From contig DASZVJ010000161.1 of assembly GCA_035547155.1 (NCBI GenBank), positions 1-5,497 on the forward strand: a stretch of DNA of 5,497 bases, given 5' to 3'. Positions within the stretch are counted from its first letter, which is position 1, and every line of letters begins with the position of its first letter. Origin of the DNA: CAZNMF01 sp035547155. GTDB lineage: Bacteria; Acidobacteriota; Vicinamibacteria; Vicinamibacterales; SCN-69-37. The position numbers and the translations under genes are program-made. This document shows positions 1-5,497 of the stretch, piece by piece. The notes below the pieces were generated by a model. That model was not told the DNA's origin and searched no databases. It was given only the letters and a program-made list of their open reading frames with translations.

Positions 1-1169
1 CCGCGCGCGGGGCGCGGTCCGAGGGCGTAGCGATAGTGATGAACCGCCTCGGCACCCAGCGATGAGTCGTCGAAGACGAGTGGGCTCTCGTCGCCGGCGC
101 CGCCGGCCGCCAGATCGCCGCGCGCGAAGAACCAGCTCGGCCACGTCGTCAGCGCCTTGTAGATCTCGTCGCACTCGGCGTGCGCGTGTGCGATCGACTT
201 GGCGACGTCCGATGTCGGCGCGGCCATCGCCTTCCAGCGATCGACCGTCTCACGCGTGGGATAGCCGGGATTCGGCGTGTTGACGACCGACCAGATGTGC
301 TCCGCGAAGCGGCCGGTGATGCCTTCCTTGACGGCGAGCGTGCGCAGCGTCGCCTGCGGATCGCCGAGCGCGACGCGATGCTTGTAGTGCCACGCGACGT
401 AGAACGCTTTGCCGTAGCGATCGAGGCCGAACGGCCGTCCGCCTTCGCCGGACACGACGCGGAAGCCGCGCGTCTCGTGCAGATCGTTGATGCGGTGCAG
501 CGCGGAGAGCTCGAGGCCCGTCTGGCCCGCGTCCTGATAGAAGTCGAGCGGACCGGCGCCGACGATGGCGTGATCGGCGACCGTCTTCGCCGCTTCGAGA
601 TAGCGCTCGACGCTCGTGTCCTCGACGAACTGCACGTCGCCGAAATTGGTGAAGCCCTCGCCGCCGACCGAGTCGCTCGATCCGTCGATGCCGACCGGGA
701 TGTCGACGCCCGTGAGATCGCGGATCACGTACCCGTACTCGCCGCTCGTGAGACGACGCACGGTGACGCGGCCGGGCTCGCCGGCATGCGCGGCTTCGTA
801 CGCCGCGAGCGTCGAGCGAATCCAGTGCGCGGCCGACGAGCGCTCCGCATCGCTCGGGAAGTCCGTCGCCTCGACGGGCGGCATCATCTCCGTCTCGAGC
901 ATCTCCGCGACCTTCGCCCAGGTCTCGAAGTGCTCGCCGACCGACGGCTGCTGCAAGAGCCGCTCGATGCTGAGTCCGGCCTCGGGCTTGTACGTCCCGT
1001 GGCACTCGAAGCAGTACCGCTCGAACGTGTCCGGCGCGGGCGGGGTGGCCGTCGTCGCCGCGACGGGCGCGGTCGAAGGCGCCGCGCGGTGCTCTGGCGC
1101 GGGGCCTTGCGCTGACACGACGACCGCAAAGGTCAGCGGTACGGCTAGACACAATCCCAGGCGGGTCAT
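1..1169 (-). CDS. Exported DUF1587/DUF1592-family cytochrome-type protein (3' end outside window)
   Basis: Open frame of 389 codons from ATG at 1169 running off the left edge without a stop, so the C-terminus is missing. The N-terminus looks like a Sec signal peptide (MTRLGLCL..., hydrophobic to about residue 18, with V-S-A before Q21 as a likely cleavage site). A proline/alanine-rich linker follows, then CFECH at residues 53-57, a CxxCH haem c motif in the context RYCFECHGTYKPEAGL, typical of planctomycete-type cytochrome domains. Residues about 131-195 (GEPGRVTVRRLTSGEYGYVI, then RDLTGVDIP) match the DUF1587 signature. In this family DUF1595, DUF1592, DUF1588 and DUF1585 usually follow, and here they would lie off-window. 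Such proteins are abundant in Planctomycetes and Acidobacteriota; they are thought to be envelope redox proteins, but the substrate is unknown. ATG at 1169 is chosen because it is preceded by GGAGGG and a good promoter. The family call is fairly sure; the function is not known. Confidence 0.85.
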   Translation of the reverse strand, partial: MTRLGLCLAVPLTFAVVVSAQGPAPEHRAAPSTAPVAATTATPPAPDTFERYCFECHGTYKPEAGLSIERLLQQPSVGEHFETWAKVAEMLETEMMPPVEATDFPSDAERSSAAHWIRSTLAAYEAAHAGEPGRVTVRRLTSGEYGYVIRDLTGVDIPVGIDGSSDSVGGEGFTNFGDVQFVEDTSVERYLEAAKTVADHAIVGAGPLDFYQDAGQTGLELSALHRINDLHETRGFRVVSGEGGRPFGLDRYGKAFYVAWHYKHRVALGDPQATLRTLAVKEGITGRFAEHIWSVVNTPNPGYPTRETVDRWKAMAAPTSDVAKSIAHAHAECDEIYKALTTWPSWFFARGDLAAGGAGDESPLVFDDSSLGAEAVHHYRYALGPRPAR

Positions 1170-1171
1170 CG

Positions 1172-1177
1172 CCCTCC
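1172..1177 (-). promoter_or_regulatory. Shine-Dalgarno site for the DUF1592-type gene
   Basis: Read on the minus strand, GGAGGG is followed by CG and then the ATG at 1169. The match to the anti-SD is strong, although the spacing is short (2-4 bases depending on the register used). It supports ATG 1169 over the out-of-frame ATG at 1183-1181. Confidence 0.6.
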
Positions 1178-1197
1178 AGGCATGATGGGGTGCGGAG

Positions 1198-1226
1198 ATT
1201 CTAGCGGCGGACGGAGGGAGAGTCCA
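1198..1226 (-). promoter_or_regulatory. Sigma70-like promoter for the DUF1592-type gene
   Basis: On the minus strand, TGGACT (1226-1221) is separated by exactly 17 bases from TAGAAT (1203-1198). The -10 matches TATAAT at 5 of 6 positions and the -35 matches TTGACA at 4 of 6. Transcription would start near 1191, giving a leader of about 20 bases that contains the GGAGGG site. This makes the gene its own transcription unit rather than only a read-through product of msrPQ. Prediction from sequence pattern only. Confidence 0.5.
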
Positions 1227-1251
1227 GACGGGCGATGGGGACGTGGACCAC

Positions 1252-1345
1252 GCCGGGCGACCACAAGGGTCGCCCCTACGGGAATTTGTAGCCCGTAGTC
1301 CGTGGCCCGTAGCCCGCGTAGGGGCCGCCCTTGTGGCGGCCCGGC
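1252..1345. repeat. REP-like inverted hairpin pair (BIME-like)
   Basis: Two 29-base arms, 1252-1280 and 1317-1345, are inverted copies matching at 25 of 29 positions. Each arm also contains its own perfect 7-bp hairpin: gggcgac/gtcgccc around loop cacaagg (1255-1275), and gggccgc/gcggccc around loop ccttgtg (1322-1342). The four mismatches between arms all fall in the stems and form two compensated base-pair changes, while loop and flank (ccctacg) are identical. The element begins immediately after msrQ: its last base, 1345, is also the third base of the msrQ TAG stop. No T-run follows either hairpin on the minus strand, so it is not a canonical intrinsic terminator; a role in 3'-end protection of msrPQ mRNA is possible. 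The layout resembles REP/BIME elements; whether copies occur elsewhere in the genome cannot be seen here. Confidence 0.75.
1288..1315. repeat. Four tandem heptamers GTAGCCC
   Basis: Within the spacer between the two REP-like hairpins are four contiguous 7-mers: gtagccc, gtagtcc, gtggccc, gtagccc. First and last are identical; each of the middle two differs from them by one base. It is a short degenerate tandem array with no visible coding function. Confidence 0.7.
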
Positions 1346-3057
1346 TATGCGTCGACTTCGATGTCGCGCAGCACGTGCGCCTGGCAGGCGAGGATGAAGC
1401 CGTTCGCGCGATCGGCGGCGGACAGGGCATCCTGCACGTCCATGCGCACGCGTCCCGACAACAGCCGCGTCTTGCACTGTCCGCAGACGCCGGACCGGCA
1501 CTCGTACGGGAGATCGACGCCGATGTCCTCCGCCACGTCGAGCAGGGACTGATCCGATCCGCACGACGCGACCTTCCCCGAGCGCGCGAACGAGACGCTG
1601 GCCAAGGCGCCGTCCGGCAGCGTCTCGTCGGTCTCGTCTGCCGCTTTCGCATCGTCTGTGCGCGCGGCCGGCGGTGAGACGAAGGCCTCCTGCCAGACGT
1701 CCGCATCCGGCACGCCCATGCCGACCAGGATCTCGCGCATCGCCGTCATCATCGGCGCCGGTCCGCACAGCAGCACCGGACCGTGAGCCAGGCCCGGCAC
1801 GAAATCGGCGATCACGTCGCGCGTGATCTGACCGCGCAGGCCGTCCCACGGCGTCTCCGGATCGCGCGACACCACGATCCGGACGTGCAGGTTCGCGAAG
1901 CGCGATTGCAGGTAGGCGAGCTCGTCGCGAAAGACGATGTCGGCGACGACGCGGACCGAGAACAGCAGGTAGATGTCGCCGCGCCAGCCGCGGTCGGTGA
2001 GACTGCGCAGGACCGCCATCATCGGCGTGATGCCGATGCCGCCGGCGAGCAGGACGACGCGCGTGGCTTCGTGTCCGGCGAAGACGAACTTGCCGGCCGG
2101 CGCGGAGACCCTGACGCGATCGCCCTCACGCCACGTGTCGTGGAGATGCTGCGACGCGTATCCATCCTTCGTGCGCTTGACGGAGATCTCGCAGTACGCG
2201 CTTCGCGTCGGCGACGAGGCAATCGTGTACGAGCGCGCGACGCGGCGCCCGTCGATCGTGAGCGCCAGGTTCAGATACTGCCCGGCCACGTGCGTGAACG
2301 GCAGCGGTCCGCCGTCTGGCGACACGAACCGGAACGTCTTCACGTCCGGCGTCTCGTCGAAGATGCGCGCGATCGTCAGATCGCCGGACCAGAAGGCGCG
2401 TTTGCGCGCGGGCGCGGCCGCCGCCGGCCGGGCTTGCGCGCGTCGCGCGAGCGTGCGCAGGTGCACGTAGTGTGCGCCCAGACGAAACGCGAGCAGGACG
2501 CCGACAACGCCGGCGAAGGCGAGGGGAATGCGGACGTCCGACTTCACCAGCAGGTAGTAGTGCACGACGCCGGCGATCGCGATGACGTACGCGAGCCGGT
2601 GCAGGCGCTTCCACGCGCGCGGGCCGAGCCGCGTGACCATGCCGTCGGTCGAGGTCAGCGCGAGCGGCGCCATCAGGACGAGCGCGCTCGTGCCGTACCA
2701 GAGATACGTCCGCTTGCCGATCTCCGACAGCGTGCTCGAGACGCTCGCCTGTCGATCGAACAGAAAGAAGATGAGGAAGTGCGCGCTGATGTAGAAGAAG
2801 CCGAACACGCCGAGCTCGCGGCGGATCGCGATGAGCTTGCTCCAGCCCGTCAGCGCGCGGATGGGCGTGATGGCCAGTGACGCGGTGATGCCGATGAGGC
2901 CGAGCAGACCCGTCGTGCGGATCGCGAAGTTGACGTCGTTGACGCCGAGCTGGTGGTGATAGGCGTCCCACAAGAGCAGGGCGCCGGGCACGAGCGCGTT
3001 CGCGATGATCAGCCGCTTGGCGAAGCGCGTGTCGACGACCGCGTCAGAAGTGGGCAT
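1345..3057 (-). CDS. msrQ: MsrQ-type haem membrane domain fused to FAD/NAD(P)H reductase and 2Fe-2S ferredoxin domain
   Basis: A 570-residue protein. Residues about 12-205 resemble E. coli MsrQ (YedZ; ferric-reductase-like transmembrane family) with several hydrophobic helices and histidines H93, H153 and H166 at the places of the MsrQ haem ligands (FFYISAHFLIFF; WKRLHRLAYV...GVVHYYLLVK). An Ala/Pro/Arg linker (about 203-222) leads to a ferredoxin-reductase module: RSYT at 275-278 (FAD binding), GGIGITP at 339-345 and CGPAPMM at 431-437 (NAD(P) binding). Residues about 485-570 are a plant-type ferredoxin with C520, C525, C528 and C558 (Cx4Cx2C...C). Ordinary MsrQ is about 200 residues and relies on a separate reductase or quinol, so this one probably takes electrons from NAD(P)H itself and passes them to periplasmic MsrP. 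The start ATG lies 14 bases inside msrP and has no clear SD, suggesting translational coupling. Domain calls are strong; electron order and NADH/NADPH preference are inference. Confidence 0.9.
   Translation of the reverse strand: MPTSDAVVDTRFAKRLIIANALVPGALLLWDAYHHQLGVNDVNFAIRTTGLLGLIGITASLAITPIRALTGWSKLIAIRRELGVFGFFYISAHFLIFFLFDRQASVSSTLSEIGKRTYLWYGTSALVLMAPLALTSTDGMVTRLGPRAWKRLHRLAYVIAIAGVVHYYLLVKSDVRIPLAFAGVVGVLLAFRLGAHYVHLRTLARRAQARPAAAAPARKRAFWSGDLTIARIFDETPDVKTFRFVSPDGGPLPFTHVAGQYLNLALTIDGRRVARSYTIASSPTRSAYCEISVKRTKDGYASQHLHDTWREGDRVRVSAPAGKFVFAGHEATRVVLLAGGIGITPMMAVLRSLTDRGWRGDIYLLFSVRVVADIVFRDELAYLQSRFANLHVRIVVSRDPETPWDGLRGQITRDVIADFVPGLAHGPVLLCGPAPMMTAMREILVGMGVPDADVWQEAFVSPPAARTDDAKAADETDETLPDGALASVSFARSGKVASCGSDQSLLDVAEDIGVDLPYECRSGVCGQCKTRLLSGRVRMDVQDALSAADRANGFILACQAHVLRDIEVDA
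3044..3057 (-). other. 14-base msrP/msrQ overlap (probable translational coupling)
   Basis: The msrP stop (TGA at 3046-3044) lies downstream of the msrQ-fusion ATG (3057-3055) in a different frame. The bases just before that ATG (minus strand ...ggcctcgatctcg) hold no convincing Shine-Dalgarno sequence. Ribosomes finishing msrP would be well placed to reinitiate, which would link the amounts of the two subunits. Confidence 0.7.
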
Positions 3058-4006
3058 CGAGATCGAGGCCGGTGTAGAGACGCGCGACTTCGTCGGCGTA
3101 GCCGTTGAACATCAACGTCGGCCGGCGTCCGGATTCGCCGATGCGCTGCTCCGTGGCCTGGCTCCAGCGCGGATGATCGTGATGCGGGTTGACGTTGCCG
3201 TAGAAGCCGTACTCCTCCGGCGCGTACAGATTCCACGTCGTCGTCGGCTGCATCGCCGTGAGCGTGATCTTCACGATCGACTTGATGCCCTTGAAGCCGT
3301 ACTTCCAGGGCACGACGAGGCGCACCGGCGCGCCGTCCTGCGGGGGCAGCGCTTCGCCGTAGAGGCCCGTCGCGAGCAGCGTGAGCGGATGCATCGCTTC
3401 GTCCAGGCGCAGCCCCTCGACGTACGGCCAGTCGAGCACGTCGGTCTTCTGTCCCGGCATGCGCGCGGGATCGTGCAGCGTCTCGAACGCGACGTACCGG
3501 GCCTCGGGCGAGGGCTCGACGAGATCGAGCAGCTTCGAGAGCGAGACGCCGGCCCAGGGGATCACCATCGACCACGCCTCGACGCAGCGCATGCGGTAGA
3601 CGCGTTCTTCCGGCGGGCCGAGGCGTCGGATGTCGTCGAGATCGAGCACGCGCGGCTTGCGCACGAGGCCACCGACGGTCACCGTCCAGCCGTCGGTCTT
3701 GAAGCCCGCGGCCGCACCGGCGACCGCGTCCTTGTCGGTCGTGAACTCGTAGAAGTTGTTGTAGTTCAGAATCGACGTGCGCGGGGTGAGCGGCTCGTCG
3801 ACCCAGAAGCCGTTGGCGTGCGGCGCGGTGACGAGGCCGGGGAGCGGCGGCATCTCCGTCGCGTCGAGCTGCACGCGGTTGAGACGGCGATAGAGGAGCG
3901 CCGTCCCGGCGACCGACGCCGCGGCAAGGCCGGCGCGCATGAACGCCCGCCGGTTCAGATAGACGTGGCGCGGTGTGATCTCGCGGTCGTGAATTGGCTC
4001 GCCCAT
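3044..4006 (-). CDS. msrP: Protein-methionine-sulfoxide reductase catalytic subunit MsrP (YedY)
   Basis: A 320-residue protein, close to the 334 of E. coli MsrP and alike along its length. It reduces methionine sulfoxide in periplasmic proteins using a mononuclear molybdopterin cofactor. The N-terminus carries a twin-arginine signal (LNRRAFMRAG, R19-R20) and a hydrophobic stretch to about residue 38, indicating export after folding. C141 in YRMRCVEAWSMVIPW is the molybdenum-ligand cysteine; the family blocks NYNNFYEF (81-88), PYVEGLRLDEAMHPLTL (194-210), PWKYGFKGIKSI (233-244) and HPRWSQATE (278-286) are all present. An in-frame stop lies eight codons upstream of ATG 4006, and no other start would keep the whole Tat signal. 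The SD is weak: AGGGGT sits 13 bases upstream. A possible -10 (TATCAT, 4042-4037) lacks a convincing -35. It is the first gene of an msrP-msrQ operon. Confidence 0.95.
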   Translation of the reverse strand: MGEPIHDREITPRHVYLNRRAFMRAGLAAASVAGTALLYRRLNRVQLDATEMPPLPGLVTAPHANGFWVDEPLTPRTSILNYNNFYEFTTDKDAVAGAAAGFKTDGWTVTVGGLVRKPRVLDLDDIRRLGPPEERVYRMRCVEAWSMVIPWAGVSLSKLLDLVEPSPEARYVAFETLHDPARMPGQKTDVLDWPYVEGLRLDEAMHPLTLLATGLYGEALPPQDGAPVRLVVPWKYGFKGIKSIVKITLTAMQPTTTWNLYAPEEYGFYGNVNPHHDHPRWSQATEQRIGESGRRPTLMFNGYADEVARLYTGLDLDAHF

Positions 4007-4067
4007 GGAAAACGGCTCGACCCCTGTTCACCGTGGATGATAGCCGCGACGCCCGCGTTTATTCCTT

Positions 4068-4093
4068 CCTTCGCCAAGGCTACGGCGGACAAG
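4068..4093. repeat. Short dyad-containing intergenic motif, possible dispersed repeat copy
   Basis: The spacer between msrP and htpG holds ccttcgccaaggctacggcg followed by gacaag. It can form a hairpin (cgcc 4072-4075 with ggcg 4084-4087, extended by one G-T and one T-A pair) or a smaller cctt/aagg hairpin. I recall similar text, translating as SFAKATADK, recurring between genes in Acidobacteriota-like genomes, but only one copy lies in this window, so repeat status is unproven. It overlaps the proposed htpG -35 and spacer. Confidence 0.35.
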
Positions 4094-4099
4094 TACACT
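4071..4099 (+). promoter_or_regulatory. Candidate htpG promoter, possibly leaderless
   Basis: TCGCCA (4071-4076), a 17-base spacer, then TACACT (4094-4099). Each hexamer matches the sigma70 consensus at 4 of 6 positions. The -10 ends only 8 bases before the A of the htpG ATG at 4108, so transcription would begin at or within a few bases of the start codon. No CIRCE inverted repeat and no clear sigma32-type promoter are visible nearby. Moderate to weak prediction. Confidence 0.35.
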
Positions 4100-4107
4100 A
4101 TCCCCCC

Positions 4108-5497
4108 ATGAGCGCGACGACGACCAAAGAGACGCTGGGTTTCCAGGCTGAAGTCAAACAACTCCTGCACTTGATGATCCACTCCTTGTACGGCAACAAG
4201 GAGATTTTCCTCCGCGAGCTCATCTCGAACGCGTCGGATGCCTGCGACAAGCTGCGCTTCGAGAGCGTGGCCGACAGCGCGCTGACCGGGGGCGACACGG
4301 ACTATCGCATTCGCGTCGCGTACGACACGGAGGCGCGGACGATCACCGTGTCCGACAACGGGATCGGCCTGTCGCGGCAGGAAGTCATCGACCACATCGG
4401 CACGATCGCCAAGTCCGGCACGCGCGAGTTCTTCCAGCGGCTGACGACGGACACGGCGAAAGACGCGCAGCTCATCGGCCAGTTCGGCGTCGGCTTCTAT
4501 TCCGCGTTCATCGTGGCGGATCGCGTGACGCTCGTCACGCGCCGCGCGGGCGCGCCGGCCGACGAGGGCGTGCAATGGGAGAGCGCGGGCGAGGGCGACT
4601 ACACCGTCGAGCAGGTGCACAAGGAGGGGCGCGGGACCGACGTCATCCTGCATCTGCGAGAAGGCGAAGACGATCTGCTGTCCGGCTCGCGGCTGCGCGA
4701 GATCATCCGCAAGTACTCGGACCACATCACGTTCCCGATCGTGATGAAGAAGGAGCGCTGGGATAGCGACAAGAAGGCGCAGGTCGTCACCGACGAGGAC
4801 GAGCAGGTCAACCAGGCGTCGGCGCTCTGGGCGCGGCCGAAGGCCGAGATCACCAACGAGCAGTACGAGGAGTTCTACAAGCACGTCGGCCACGACTTCG
4901 AGCCGCCGCTGGCGTGGACGCACGCGAAGGTCGAAGGGCGCCAGGAATTCACGCAGCTCTTCTATCTGCCGCGGCGCGCGCCGTTCGATCTCTGGGATCG
5001 CGAGCGCCGGCACGGTGTGAAGCTCTACGTCCGTCGCGTGTTCATCATGGACTCGGCGGAGCAGCTGCTGCCCGCCTATCTCCGCTTCGTCCGCGGCATC
5101 GTCGACTCGAGCGATCTGCCCCTGAACGTGTCGCGCGAGATTCTGCAACAGTCGCCCGACGTCGCGCAGATCCGCAACGCGTCGGTCAAGCGCGTGCTCA
5201 GCTTGCTCGAAGAGCTCGCGGAGAAGCAGCCCGACAAGTACAAGACGTTCTGGAACGAGCTCGGACGCGTCCTGAAGGAAGGCATCATCGAAGACGGTGC
5301 GAACCGCGATCGCATCGCAAAGCTGCTGCGATTCTCGACGACGCACACAGACGACCCGGAGCAGACGGTCTCGCTGGCCGAGTACGTCGGCCGCATGAAG
5401 GACGGCCAGGACGCGATCTACTACGTCGTCGCGGACTCGTTCGCCGCGGCGAAGAACAGCCCGCACCTGGAGGTCTTCCGCAAGCACGGCATCGAAG
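4108..5497 (+). CDS. htpG: Molecular chaperone HtpG (Hsp90 family), C-terminal part outside window
   Basis: Open frame of 463 codons from ATG 4108 to the right edge; full-length HtpG is roughly 610-650 residues, so the end of the middle domain and the C-terminal dimerisation domain are missing. It is an ATP-driven cytosolic chaperone that remodels partly folded clients, often with DnaK. The N-terminal GHKL ATPase domain (about 1-235) is intact: NKEIFLRELISNASDA with catalytic E37 and Mg-binding N41, SDNGIG with D83, IGTIAKSGT, and GQFGVGFYSAF of the ATP lid region. The middle domain carries LPLNVSREILQQ with N340, R343 and Q347, the conserved gamma-phosphate-sensing loop. No frameshift is seen. 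Just upstream is tccccccATG with no purine-rich Shine-Dalgarno sequence, so initiation may be leaderless or rely on other features. It is divergent from msrP across 101 bases. Confidence 0.97.
   Translation, partial: MSATTTKETLGFQAEVKQLLHLMIHSLYGNKEIFLRELISNASDACDKLRFESVADSALTGGDTDYRIRVAYDTEARTITVSDNGIGLSRQEVIDHIGTIAKSGTREFFQRLTTDTAKDAQLIGQFGVGFYSAFIVADRVTLVTRRAGAPADEGVQWESAGEGDYTVEQVHKEGRGTDVILHLREGEDDLLSGSRLREIIRKYSDHITFPIVMKKERWDSDKKAQVVTDEDEQVNQASALWARPKAEITNEQYEEFYKHVGHDFEPPLAWTHAKVEGRQEFTQLFYLPRRAPFDLWDRERRHGVKLYVRRVFIMDSAEQLLPAYLRFVRGIVDSSDLPLNVSREILQQSPDVAQIRNASVKRVLSLLEELAEKQPDKYKTFWNELGRVLKEGIIEDGANRDRIAKLLRFSTTHTDDPEQTVSLAEYVGRMKDGQDAIYYVVADSFAAAKNSPHLEVFRKHGIE

Noticed and set aside
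180..1152. Long open frames on both strands (plus 180-1115, minus 250-1152)
   Set aside because: Both are alternative frames of the DUF1587/DUF1592-type gene, which has a signal peptide, CxxCH, a DUF1587 signature, an SD and a promoter in its own frame.
1322..1342. Hairpin just after the msrQ stop as an intrinsic terminator
   Set aside because: The stem is strong, but no T-run follows on the minus strand; it fits better as half of a REP-like pair.
1252..1345. CRISPR repeats
   Set aside because: There are only two inverted, not direct, copies and no regular spacers or cas genes.
1166..1849. 227-codon minus-strand frame spanning the end of msrQ and the repeat region
   Set aside because: It overlaps the conserved ferredoxin domain in another frame, is Arg/Gly-rich, and crosses the REP-like element.
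1783..2880. 365-codon open frame on the plus strand
   Set aside because: Antisense to the msrQ fusion, with an extreme Arg/Asp/Ala composition and no domain.
4007..4107. CIRCE or sigma32 heat-shock control site for htpG
   Set aside because: No TTAGCACTC/GAGTGCTAA-type inverted repeat and no CTTGAA/CCCCAT-type pair could be found in the spacer.
3005..4111. 368-codon open frame on the plus strand
   Set aside because: Antisense to msrP, Arg-rich and low in recognisable motifs; explained by GC-rich codon bias in msrP.
3955..5487. 510-codon open frame on the minus strand
   Set aside because: It is antisense to htpG, whose protein shows all Hsp90 motifs; the translation is an Arg/Asp/Val/Leu-rich antisense artefact of high GC with no recognisable domain.

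Overview
The window is a strongly GC-rich bacterial segment with four protein genes. Three lie on the minus strand (a cytochrome-type DUF1587/DUF1592-family protein, a fused msrQ-type reductase and msrP) and one on the plus strand (htpG). The two outer genes run off the window: the DUF1592-type protein lacks its C-terminus at the left edge, and htpG lacks its C-terminus at the right edge. The gene content, the high GC and the small intergenic hairpin repeats suggest an Acidobacteriota-like soil or metagenomic bacterium. That is inference from gene families; there is no rRNA or other direct taxonomic marker.

Layout from left to right. Positions 1-1169 (minus) encode an exported protein with a CxxCH haem motif and a DUF1587 domain. 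It has a good sigma70-like promoter (1198-1226) and a Shine-Dalgarno sequence in front of it. Positions 1252-1345 hold two REP-like hairpins in inverted orientation around four tandem heptamers. Positions 1345-3057 (minus) encode a 570-residue protein in which an MsrQ-type haem-binding membrane domain is fused to an FAD/NAD(P)H reductase and a C-terminal plant-type 2Fe-2S ferredoxin domain. Positions 3044-4006 (minus) encode MsrP, the Tat-exported molybdopterin methionine sulfoxide reductase; its stop overlaps the start of the fusion gene by 14 bases. A 101-base divergent spacer (4007-4107) carries a probable htpG promoter and a short dyad motif. Positions 4108-5497 (plus) encode the N-terminal and most of the middle part of the Hsp90 chaperone HtpG.

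How the genes work together. MsrP repairs methionine sulfoxide in envelope proteins and normally receives electrons from the membrane protein MsrQ, which in E. coli is itself reduced by the separate flavin reductase Fre and/or quinol. Here the electron input is built into the MsrQ polypeptide, so msrP plus this fusion could be a complete two-gene NAD(P)H-to-MetSO pathway (NAD(P)H, FAD, 2Fe-2S, haem, Mo cofactor, MetSO). HtpG is a cytosolic proteostasis chaperone; sharing a divergent spacer with msrP hints at, but does not prove, common stress control. The DUF1592-type gene has its own promoter and is probably a separate unit.

The most interesting items are the one-polypeptide MsrQ-reductase-ferredoxin fusion, the inverted REP-like pair whose two stems differ by compensated base-pair changes, and a possible leaderless start for htpG.
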